This document shows, piece by piece, positions 57,430-64,000 of a stretch of 64,000 bases of DNA. Every line of letters starts with the position of its first letter. Position 1 is the first letter of the stretch. This stretch comes from Thermococcus sp. MV5 (GTDB lineage: Archaea > Methanobacteriota_B > Thermococci > Thermococcales > Thermococcaceae), in the NCBI RefSeq assembly GCF_012027425.1, contig NZ_SNUE01000002.1, positions 124,001 to 188,000 on the forward strand, given 5' to 3'. A program made the position numbers and the translations under genes. The notes under the pieces were generated by a model that was not told the origin of the DNA, did no database searches, and saw only the letters and a list, made by a program, of their open reading frames with translations.

Positions 57430-58173
57430 ATGCAGACGGCTCTTCAAATGGCACTTGGCGCCTTTGGCACAATCCTCTTTGTAATCCTCTCACATAAAAA
57501 GATTGGACGCTATCCTTCACCCCTGGCGAAAAGTGAAAACCCAACAAAGGAACTCTTTGAAGCAGTCACCATCTGGGTGATTATATTTGCATCAATCACA
57601 TACATTGTACTTTTTGGAGCCGAATCCTATCCAAGCGTAGCAATAGGTGGAATTAAGTTTTCCTTACACTTCTTCCTCGTCCTTCTGCTCCCATTCGTGG
57701 TTGAGGTTGTGATCCACAAGCGGGGTGCAAAAGAGCTTGGCTTTAGGATTCCAATAGCATGGAAGCCCACAGCTGCATTTATTGGGTTTGGCATGTTTTT
57801 TGGCGTTTTTGCGTTCCTCTTTGAGGGTTCTATATCCACAAGTATAGATAAGCTGATAATCGGATTCCTCTCCCCTTCTTTCAAGGAGGAGTGGTTTTAT
57901 CGTGCCACACTTCAATCAAAGCTTGAGAGAGCATTGGGACAAAACAAAGCCTGGTTCTTTGGGGGATTGCTTTTTGGGTTAGCACATATTCCAACAAACT
58001 TTTTTGGGCCTCTGTGGGAAGCTTCAGGATACAGTATAACCACAGCTTTATTTAGACTTCTTGGACAGTGTGCATTCGGCTGGCTCTGGGGGATACTATA
58101 TATCAAGAACCGCAGCATTTTTCCAGCTGTAGTTGCCCACTATTTCGCCGATTTTCTCCCAGGGTTGATGTAG
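57430..58173 (+). CDS. CPBP family intramembrane metalloprotease (CAAX protease-like)
   Basis: A 247-residue membrane protein with about seven helices. The catalytic set is complete: EEWFYR with E153, E154 and R158, a His at 186 in FGLAHIPTN and His 237 in AVVAHYFAD. The family removes tails from prenylated proteins in eukaryotes and acts in bacteriocin immunity or unknown roles in prokaryotes. TTTTTATATGG upstream fits a TATA box. Confidence 0.88.
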   Translation: MQTALQMALGAFGTILFVILSHKKIGRYPSPLAKSENPTKELFEAVTIWVIIFASITYIVLFGAESYPSVAIGGIKFSLHFFLVLLLPFVVEVVIHKRGAKELGFRIPIAWKPTAAFIGFGMFFGVFAFLFEGSISTSIDKLIIGFLSPSFKEEWFYRATLQSKLERALGQNKAWFFGGLLFGLAHIPTNFFGPLWEASGYSITTALFRLLGQCAFGWLWGILYIKNRSIFPAVVAHYFADFLPGLM

Positions 58174-58314
58174 CATCGCTTTTTGAGGAAAGCATTTTGG
58201 AAGCCTCCAGGGTGCTATAACACTAAAGAGATGCCAAAAGACTCAAAATTGCTCAGTTTTGACCATTAGAATATTGTAATTTGAGCACTTTAAGAAATAG
58301 TGAGGTGATGTAAA

Positions 58315-58425
58315 GTGTTTGATTTTGAGAGTTTGAGATTTTGGACGAGAGTGAGCAAAGAGGAGAGCAGAGTCGTGAAAGAATGGGCTGTTAAAGAAGC
58401 ATGGGGATTCAGAAACATGATGTGA
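58315..58425 (+). CDS. Small ORF of 36 residues, possible gene remnant
   Basis: GTG start with GAGGTGATG 5 bases upstream; the product begins MFDFESLRFWTRVSKEE and ends FRNMM. It could be a small protein or the N-terminal remnant of a decayed gene, as neighbouring genes are truncated. No family recognised. Confidence 0.35.
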   Translation: MFDFESLRFWTRVSKEESRVVKEWAVKEAWGFRNMM

Positions 58426-58471
58426 GATAGATGGTCGAGATGAAACGGAAGATAAAAAGAGAGCAAATTAA

Positions 58472-58513
58472 GCCAGAGAATCTTTTTCTCTGGCACGCTT
58501 TGAATTTAAAGCG
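58472..58513. repeat. Two adjacent perfect hairpins
   Basis: GCCAGAGAA-TCTTT-TTCTCTGGC (58472-58494, 9-base stem) directly followed by CGCTTT-GAATTT-AAAGCG (58496-58513, 6-base stem). The pair lies in a region without a gene, upstream of a GNAT gene. Possible structured RNA, terminator or element end. Confidence 0.65.
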
Positions 58514-58581
58514 ATAAAAAGTAGCAAAATGCTTGCTATTAGGAGATAGAGCACCTATAAAGTTTTTAGGAGGCATATATG

Positions 58582-59160
58582 ATGGAACGACCAAAAATTA
58601 TGGAAGGGGAAAAAGTTTCATTGGCTGTTATTTTGAAAGAAGACAAAGATAAATGGTTTTTATGGACAAACGACAGCAATATACAGAGCTTTCTTAATGA
58701 TGGGGCAAAAATACATCTCAGAGAAGAATTTGACGAAATCTATGAAATGTCCAAAAAGAACAAGCAGAAGAGGGTAGATTTCGCAATAGTGAATGATACC
58801 AACGGAGAACTTATTGGATTCGTAGGCTTGCAGGGAATTAACTGGGTTTCAAGGCATGCTATGGTCTGGTATGTTATAGCTAGAGAGCACTGGGGGAACG
58901 GGTATGCCAGTGAAGCTTTGAGTTTATTGTGCAAGTTTGCCTTCGAGAACATGAATCTCAATAAGCTCTGGGCAAGAGTGCATGAACCTAACAAAGCTTC
59001 TCAGAGGGTTTTGGAGAAAAATGGCTTCAAGTTTGTTGGTCGCTTAAGGAAGCATGTTTATTTGCCCGAGTTTGGTTATGTTGATGAACTCCACTATGAC
59101 CTGCTGAGAGAGGACAACAAAGGAGGTATGGGATTCTCGTTTAGCGGATGCTGGCTGTGA
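58582..59160 (+). CDS. GNAT N-acetyltransferase, RimJ/RimL-like
   Basis: A 192-residue acetyltransferase. VWYVIAREHWGNGYASEAL is the acetyl-CoA binding region (motif A) and KLWARVHEPNKASQRVLEKNGFKFVGRLRKH is the RimJ-type motif B. Complete. It may modify protein N-termini, an antibiotic or a small amine. TATA-like and GGAGG upstream. Confidence 0.88.
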   Translation: MERPKIMEGEKVSLAVILKEDKDKWFLWTNDSNIQSFLNDGAKIHLREEFDEIYEMSKKNKQKRVDFAIVNDTNGELIGFVGLQGINWVSRHAMVWYVIAREHWGNGYASEALSLLCKFAFENMNLNKLWARVHEPNKASQRVLEKNGFKFVGRLRKHVYLPEFGYVDELHYDLLREDNKGGMGFSFSGCWL

Positions 59161-59179
59161 GCCTGAAGGAGGCTTTATC

Positions 59180-59313
59180 ATAAAAGCGGTGGTTGTTTAT
59201 AACTTGGTCCTCTTTTTACCTTGGGGAGCTTCTTCGTTGTTGAGAAGGGGCCTCTTGAGGAGGGAGAGCTAAAAAAGCGAAAGAATGTGCGCACAAGGTT
59301 TGGCAAAATATAA
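59180..59313 (+). pseudogene. Flavodoxin-like gene remnant with the middle lost
   Basis: IKAVVVYN, the usual flavodoxin first strand, begins at ATA 59180 with GGAGG upstream, again an ATA where ATG is expected. A few bases on, a different frame reads LFTLGSFFVVEKGPLEEGELKK and ends at 59313, which looks like the C-terminus of the same kind of protein. Everything between is missing. Weak but consistent with the two other central-deletion genes nearby. Confidence 0.5.
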
Positions 59314-59405
59314 GATGGAGGATTTAAGGGAGGACAATAATACCCGAGAGTGTGATTGTGAAAGGCAATTGAGGAAAGCGATTCGATGCTTTGGGGGAGT
59401 TTGAG

Positions 59406-60191
59406 ATGGGATATGAGAAACTAATTGCCAAAAATAAAAAAGACTGGCAGTTCGCTTTGGAAATTTTTCTTGAGGAATGGAAGGAAAAAGAGTTTGTTGA
59501 GGCTGCTCTGCTCACGGGAAGTCGAGCGATAAACACCCAAACCGAATATTCGGACGTAGATGTTTACATAATCCTATCTGAAAATGTGAATTGGCGTGAG
59601 CGGGGAAACAAAGTAATTAATGGCGTTTTAATTGAATACTTTGCAAATCCACCCAGACAGATCAGACACTACTTTAAGAAAGAATTTAGGGAAAACAGCA
59701 AGTGCACCGCGAGGATAATTGCAGTTGGGAAGATTCTCTTTGATAAAACCGGCATAGCTAAGGAGCTTAAGAAAGAAGCGCTGGAGTACATGGAAAAGCC
59801 TTTTCAAAAGCCAGATGACATTTGGATCGAGATCGCGAAATATGGTCTGTGGGATATGCTTGACAGTGTAAATGATGCGAAGGAAAGAAACGACCCGAGC
59901 TTCCCATATTTGTATCACCTGACCTTAAATGAAGTCCTTGGGGCCTACTCCCAATTCCTCTCAGTTGAAGCTCCTCCGGCCAGCAAGGTTTACCGCATGT
60001 TTGCCGATGGGGAGTTTAGGGAAACATACATGTTTGAACCTTTTCCGGATGGGGAGTTTACAGCACTGTTCTTGGGCGCCATAGAGAGGGAACAAGTTGA
60101 AACGCTGGAGAAACTAATCCTGCATGTTTTTGAGAGGATGGGAGGGTTTAACATCAATGGCTGGCGATTGAAAACGGAGACGGAGGTTTAG
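59406..60191 (+). CDS. Nucleotidyltransferase-fold protein (aminoglycoside adenylyltransferase-like)
   Basis: A 261-residue protein with the Pol-beta NTase motif GSRAINTQTEYSDVDVYIIL near residues 38-57 (GS and DxD). The rest is helical, with a YLYHLTLNEVLGAYSQFL stretch. Such proteins occur as toxins (MNT), aminoglycoside nucleotidyltransferases or unknown enzymes; no antitoxin or HEPN gene is adjacent. ATG 59406 is preferred after GGGGGAG; the longer frame starts 59391. Confidence 0.75.
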   Translation: MGYEKLIAKNKKDWQFALEIFLEEWKEKEFVEAALLTGSRAINTQTEYSDVDVYIILSENVNWRERGNKVINGVLIEYFANPPRQIRHYFKKEFRENSKCTARIIAVGKILFDKTGIAKELKKEALEYMEKPFQKPDDIWIEIAKYGLWDMLDSVNDAKERNDPSFPYLYHLTLNEVLGAYSQFLSVEAPPASKVYRMFADGEFRETYMFEPFPDGEFTALFLGAIEREQVETLEKLILHVFERMGGFNINGWRLKTETEV

Positions 60192-60265
60192 GATACATTC
60201 CCTATGAAAAGAGAAAGCTTAATATGGGGGATTAATAGACATTAAAAACCTAAGGAGGTATCGTT

Positions 60266-60592
60266 ATGGAAAAAGTTATTGGAGTATGTGGATGTATATG
60301 TAGCGACTGTAGGCTGTACGGAAAAAACTGCGAAGGATGTTATGCCATAGAAGGCAGGCCGTGCTGGCTGCATGAAGTAGGACTTGATGTTTGTGATTTT
60401 TATGAATGCTGTGTAATTGATAAAGGGCTAGAGCACTGTGGACAATGTAGGGAAATCCCATGTAACAAGTTTTGGATGAATAAAAATCCTGCCTGGACGG
60501 AAGAACAGCACAAGAAGATCGTGGAGGAGAGAGTCGCTCTCCTTAAAAGACTATCGTCTCATATTGCCGATTCAAACAAGCTCGATATATGA
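60266..60592 (+). CDS. DUF3795 cysteine-rich protein
   Basis: A 108-residue protein with twelve or so Cys, arranged as GVCGCICSDCRLYGKNCEGC...CWLHEV...CDFYECCV...HCGQCREIPCNKF. This matches the DUF3795 pattern, probably a zinc or iron-sulfur protein. The stop is 10 bases before the GTG chosen for the methyltransferase downstream. DUF3795 is common in clostridia and methanogens; function unknown. Confidence 0.85.
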   Translation: MEKVIGVCGCICSDCRLYGKNCEGCYAIEGRPCWLHEVGLDVCDFYECCVIDKGLEHCGQCREIPCNKFWMNKNPAWTEEQHKKIVEERVALLKRLSSHIADSNKLDI

Positions 60593-60602
60593 GGGAAAGT
60601 AT

Positions 60603-61430
60603 GTGAAGCATAAAGATCAAATTAAGGAATATTATTCCAAATCTAGCACAGGGGAATGGGAGAGACTTGTCAAAGATCCATACCACCAATTAGAGTTTGA
60701 AACAACTATGCAATTTCTCAGAAAGTACTTGCCCAGAAACGGTTTAATTTTAGATGCTGGAGGAGGGCCAGGTAGATATACAATAGAATTAGCAAAGCTT
60801 GGTTACAATGTTGTTCTCCTTGATCTAACTCCAGAACTGTTAGAGATCGCAAAAGAGAGAGTCAAAACGGCAAGAGTTCAAAGAAATGTAAAACAAATAA
60901 TAGAAGGGTCCGTTGATGATCTTTCAGCTTTCGAAAACAACAGCTTTGATGGAGTAATTTGCCTGGGGGGAGTGCTCTCTCACATAGTGGACAAAAAACA
61001 GAGAGAAAAGGCTATTGATGAAATAATTAGGGTGGCAAAGAAAAATGCTCCAATTTTTATTTCAGTAATCGGAAGGTTAGCGGTATTAGTAGGACAGCTC
61101 ATAGATTTTCCAGAGGATACAAAATCAAGACCGGATATATTCGTAAAGATTAGAGAAAGTGGAGATTACTCCGGAGAATTTGGATTTGCTCCAGCTCACT
61201 TTTATCTGCCTGAAGAACTAGAAGAAGAGTTAGAAAGGAAAAATGTAGAGATCCTAGAAATGGTGGGTCTTGAAGGTTTGTCATCTACTCATAGAAGAGA
61301 GCTAAATGACTTTTACACTAATTATCAAGAGGTCTGGAGAATCTGGTGGGAAACCCATTTGAAAACTTGCACTCATCCGAGTGTTGTGGGAATTAGTGAA
61401 CATTTCATGATTATATGCAAAAAGACGTGA
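60603..61430 (+). CDS. Class I SAM-dependent methyltransferase
   Basis: A 275-residue methyltransferase. Motif I is LILDAGGGPGRYTIELAKLG, motif II VVLLDLTPE, motif IV FDGVICLGGVLSHI. Possibly a small-molecule or natural product O/N-methyltransferase. GTG 60603 follows GAGGGA; the open frame extends upstream into DUF3795. The C-terminus CTHPSVVGISEHFMIICKK is unusual. No target known. Confidence 0.85.
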   Translation: MKHKDQIKEYYSKSSTGEWERLVKDPYHQLEFETTMQFLRKYLPRNGLILDAGGGPGRYTIELAKLGYNVVLLDLTPELLEIAKERVKTARVQRNVKQIIEGSVDDLSAFENNSFDGVICLGGVLSHIVDKKQREKAIDEIIRVAKKNAPIFISVIGRLAVLVGQLIDFPEDTKSRPDIFVKIRESGDYSGEFGFAPAHFYLPEELEEELERKNVEILEMVGLEGLSSTHRRELNDFYTNYQEVWRIWWETHLKTCTHPSVVGISEHFMIICKKT

Positions 61431-61463
61431 GATAAATATCAACTACTTTGGAGGGATAACACA

Positions 61464-62273
61464 TTGTCTTTAGAAACCAAGTATATTACATTTCACAGTG
61501 CTCTTATTTCTGCATATCGTGAAAATCCCTGCCAAGTTCTGCCGAATGCACTATGGAAAACTCTAAAAGAAATTAACAAATTTGAAACATCTTTTAAGGT
61601 TAAAAATGGCTTAGTAACACACCTCGAGGCGTGGAATGACGAAAGCTTATACATCTATTGGAGCAGAGCCAGAACCCCACCAAAAATTCCCAAAAAACGC
61701 TTAGACAACCTAAAGTTTGCCCTTGTGCACCAAGAGTTTTTAAGCGCTTTTCCTGCTGAAAATTTTGACATACAAAGGCCATACTTTCGGTTTATCCATA
61801 AAAAGCGGCAAATGAGAGAAGTAGAGCTGCCACAAGGCTTTCACATAGCTAACGTAGACACAAAAAGCGAGAGTGACCTCGTTGCTGAAGTTATTAAAAA
61901 ATGCTATGAAAACATAAACGTGAATCCAGAAATCGTAAAAAGCTGGAGTAAGCATCCCGTATTTGATCCAAATTTGTGGATTTGGATAATTGATGACGAG
62001 AAAGGCACTCCGGCAGGATTGGGAATCGCAGAGTTTGACCCCACAATTCGAGAAGGCTCCCTTGAATGGATACAGGTTCTTCCTGAGTACAGAGGAAAAG
62101 GCATAGGGAAATCCATCGTATTGGAGTTGCTCAGGCGTCTCCAAGGTCGTGCGGCATTTACTACAGTCTCAGGAGAGGTTAACAATAAAACTAAGCCAGA
62201 AATCCTCTATAGACGGTGCGGATTCCAAGGGGATGATGTGTGGTGGCTTTTAATCAAGAATCAAGCAGGGTGA
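61464..62273 (+). CDS. GNAT-family N-acetyltransferase
   Basis: A 269-residue protein whose C-terminal half is a GNAT domain: WIQVLPEYRGKGIGKSIVLELLRRL is motif A with the acetyl-CoA loop RGKGIG, followed by NNKTKPEILYRRCGFQGDDVWW. The N-terminal 130 residues are unassigned. TTG start with GGAGGG upstream. Specificity unknown. Confidence 0.85.
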   Translation: MSLETKYITFHSALISAYRENPCQVLPNALWKTLKEINKFETSFKVKNGLVTHLEAWNDESLYIYWSRARTPPKIPKKRLDNLKFALVHQEFLSAFPAENFDIQRPYFRFIHKKRQMREVELPQGFHIANVDTKSESDLVAEVIKKCYENINVNPEIVKSWSKHPVFDPNLWIWIIDDEKGTPAGLGIAEFDPTIREGSLEWIQVLPEYRGKGIGKSIVLELLRRLQGRAAFTTVSGEVNNKTKPEILYRRCGFQGDDVWWLLIKNQAG

Positions 62274-62280
62274 TAAAACT

Positions 62281-63048
62281 ATGTACCAAAGCCGAAGGTT
62301 GCAGAAGATATTTGAGATCCAGAAAGAGATAATGGGCATCCACCCCCTCTTAGAGAGGGTGTTCCCCGTTGTAATCGCTAAAGCTGGACATTTCTTGATT
62401 TTTGATGTCGACTCGTCAGAAAGAAGGTACGTCTTCATCAAAAAAGAGCCCTCTCCAGTACCTCTACCTGAAAAGCTCAGGGCAGCTTTTCCACTCGAAT
62501 GCTACGAAAACAGGATTGCCTGCGTAGTGTCTGAAGATGCTTTCCAATCCCTCGAAGGCTACGTTTCAATATTTCACGAGTTTGTGCATTGTTACCAGTG
62601 GGAGAGCTGTGAGCAGGAACTCAGGCAGAACTTAACGGTAGCAGAGAAGGAGGTTGCCAGAGGAAACTACATGTGGGAGATAAACTATCCGTTCCCATAC
62701 AGCGACCCGGAATTTGAAAATACATATTTCCGTTTTTTAGACTCCCTGAACACTGGAGACCCTGAAAAAGTTTTCAAACACAGAGAAGTCCTGAAGCAGA
62801 TTCTCAGCAGAGAAGATTTCGAATATATGGTCTGGCAGGAATGGAAGGAGGGATTTGCCCGTTTCATAGAAAACAAAATAAGACACAGGCTTGCTCTTAG
62901 AGAAAACCACAACGGTATAGAGAAGCCCCTTAACAGAGTATTGTTTTATGAAGGTGGAGCGAGGTTCATTGAATTTTTATGCAACCAAGAAAGAGAATTG
63001 CTGACAGGTATAAAAGCAATGTTTTATAAGATTTTGGCGTTAGAATAG
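62281..63048 (+). CDS. Putative zinc metallopeptidase-like protein (HExxH...EGxA)
   Basis: A 255-residue soluble protein. IFHEFVHCYQWESC has HEFVH at residues 99-103, and EGFARFIE at 190-197 is the kind of third-ligand motif seen in gluzincins. I do not recognise the family. It follows the GNAT gene by 7 bases and is followed by a methyltransferase, so a small biosynthetic or modification cluster is possible. Confidence 0.6.
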   Translation: MYQSRRLQKIFEIQKEIMGIHPLLERVFPVVIAKAGHFLIFDVDSSERRYVFIKKEPSPVPLPEKLRAAFPLECYENRIACVVSEDAFQSLEGYVSIFHEFVHCYQWESCEQELRQNLTVAEKEVARGNYMWEINYPFPYSDPEFENTYFRFLDSLNTGDPEKVFKHREVLKQILSREDFEYMVWQEWKEGFARFIENKIRHRLALRENHNGIEKPLNRVLFYEGGARFIEFLCNQERELLTGIKAMFYKILALE

Positions 63049-63077
63049 AGTTAAGAATTCATATTGGAGAAGAGCCT

Positions 63078-63827
63078 ATGGGAGTTTACAAAAAATTTGC
63101 ATATCTTTATGTGAAAGGCCGCTATTCTCATTTCAGTGAAAGAATGGCTGAAATACTCCCCACACTACTTGAAAACTTCAACGTACACCCACAGAAGATT
63201 TTAGATATAGCCTGCGGAGAGGGAACATTTGCAGTCGAAATGGCTAAAAGAGGTTTTCAGGTTGTTGGTGTTGACATTTCCAAGGAAATGTTAAAGTTCG
63301 CTAAGGAAAAAGCCAAAAACGAAAATGTGAATGTAGAGTTTATCTGCCGAGATATGCGTTCTTTAGATTTTGATAAAGAATTTGATCTAGCAACATGCTG
63401 GTTTGACAGCTTAAATTACTTACTAACTTTAGAAGACTTGGAAAAAGCCTTTGCAGGAGTATATAAAGCACTCAAAGAGGGGGGCATGTTTGTCTTCGAC
63501 ATGAATACTAGATATGGTCTGGCCGTCGGATGGTCACGCTATTCGTGCCACATTGAACAAGAAACTGAGGATATTTTTGAGATCCACCAAGTAAGCTATG
63601 ACTTCGAGACGGATATAGCCACCCTGAGGATTATCGGATTTATCAGAAATGGAGAAACATGGATCAGGTTAGACGAGGAGCATAAAGAAAGGGGCTACAC
63701 TCTAAGAGAAATTAGGAATTGCCTAAAACAGGTGGGATTTAAGGAGCTCGCCTGCTGGGGAAACGTAAAAGACATGAGTGAACCTCAACCAGACAGTCGC
63801 AGAGTATTCTTTGTAGTCCAAAAATAA
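63078..63827 (+). CDS. Class I SAM-dependent methyltransferase
   Basis: A 249-residue methyltransferase with KILDIACGEGTFAVEMAKRG (motif I), VVGVDISKEMLKFAKEK (motif II) and FDLATCWFDSLNYLLTLEDLEKAF (motif IV-V). Similar to ubiquinone/small-molecule methyltransferases. It follows the putative metallopeptidase gene by 29 bases with GGAGAAG before the ATG. Substrate unknown. Confidence 0.88.
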   Translation: MGVYKKFAYLYVKGRYSHFSERMAEILPTLLENFNVHPQKILDIACGEGTFAVEMAKRGFQVVGVDISKEMLKFAKEKAKNENVNVEFICRDMRSLDFDKEFDLATCWFDSLNYLLTLEDLEKAFAGVYKALKEGGMFVFDMNTRYGLAVGWSRYSCHIEQETEDIFEIHQVSYDFETDIATLRIIGFIRNGETWIRLDEEHKERGYTLREIRNCLKQVGFKELACWGNVKDMSEPQPDSRRVFFVVQK

Positions 63828-63868
63828 TGTAAGGATGATATGAATAAAAGTTCAACTATGGTGAGACA

Positions 63869-64000
63869 TCAAATATGCACATGCATAAAGTCCCTAGCTA
63901 CCATATATGGCCTTACTATTTCTTCAAGCTCTTCGTGCGGGTAATTGGTGTGGCTTATGTGAGCAAAGACAGTTTTCTTTGCTCCTACTTTTTGAGCAAG
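63869..64000 (-). CDS. Metallo-beta-lactamase-fold hydrolase, C-terminal fragment (cut by window edge)
   Basis: A minus-strand frame from the window end to TGA at 63869-63871, 43 residues. FAHISHTNYPHEELEEIVRP is the C-terminal histidine region of MBL-fold hydrolases of the PhnP/phosphoribosyl cyclic phosphodiesterase or RNase Z-like type. The start lies outside the window. Confidence 0.7.
   Translation of the reverse strand, partial: LAQKVGAKKTVFAHISHTNYPHEELEEIVRPYMVARDFMHVHI

Larger units (their letters stand above)
58174..58581. other. Spacer with small ORF and tandem hairpins
   Basis: About 400 bases between the CPBP and GNAT genes. It contains a possible 36-codon ORF at 58315-58425, a hairpin pair at 58472-58513, and a TCAAAA...TTTTGA inverted repeat near 58240-58262. 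Otherwise I see no gene. Confidence 0.6.

Noticed and set aside
59406-60191. MNT/HEPN toxin-antitoxin system
   Set aside because: The nucleotidyltransferase is of the longer adenylyltransferase type and has no HEPN or antitoxin gene beside it.

Overview
This window is chromosomal DNA of a hyperthermophilic archaeon of the order Thermococcales, most likely a low-GC Thermococcus or a close relative. The evidence is a consistent archaeal gene set: pelota, L15e, RNase P protein 3, Alba, proteasome beta, TiaS, archaeal CCA-adding enzyme, class II ribonucleotide reductase and COG2403 cyclic-diphosphoglycerate synthetase. It is supported by GGTGA/GAGGTG ribosome-binding sites, TATA-type promoters, AT-rich spacers and a GC-rich SRP RNA. 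No rRNA operon, tRNA, CRISPR array, cas gene or intact transposase was seen.

Layout. 1-5.3 kb: OsmC-like fragment, MoaD-like sulfur carrier, GH57 hydrolase, then a minus-strand operon of phosphoribosyltransferase, ThpR and CCA-adding enzyme. 5.3-16 kb: intein-free nrdJ, CDF transporter with a ferritin-like protein, a C/D box sRNA, a COG1856-like radical SAM gene, a Ca2+/cation antiporter, deoC overlapping a probable family 4 (A-domain) encapsulin gene, an ECF S-component, a class III aminotransferase/racemase and thioredoxin reductase. 16-31.5 kb: AAA ATPase, THUMP protein, queC, SRP RNA, cutA, acylphosphatase, COG2150 and HTH regulators, a DUF460 RuvC-fold protein, radical SAM, TtuA, S2P protease, a second C/D box sRNA, lplA and signal peptidase. 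32-53.7 kb: mostly informational genes (pelA, rpl15e with a structured leader, COG1325 protein, rnp3, tiaS, purB, alba, psmB), plus a divergent pair of PaaK-like adenylate-forming enzymes, one of them coupled to a DUF835 membrane protein. 53.7-64 kb: an accessory tail with at least three genes that have lost their middles (HAD phosphatase, methyltransferase, flavodoxin-like), IS605-type end hairpins, an MFS transporter and many small single-domain enzymes (GNAT x2, methyltransferase x2, nucleotidyltransferase, CPBP protease, DUF3795, DUF6544).

Most distinctive observations: (i) deoC translationally coupled to a family 4 encapsulin-type shell gene; (ii) four solo hairpins that resemble IS200/IS605 (TnpB omegaRNA) right ends, two of them near-identical, facing each other across the MFS gene, showing a compensatory base-pair change, and one sitting at the deletion junction of a broken methyltransferase; (iii) a PaaK-like/DUF835 locus of unknown function; (iv) two well-formed C/D box sRNAs and a GC-rich hairpin in the 5-prime leader of rpl15e; (v) several palindromic operator candidates next to HTH regulators. 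Start codons were chosen by the nearest sensible ribosome-binding site, so many differ from the longest open frame. Family assignments come from recognition of motifs, not from database searches.
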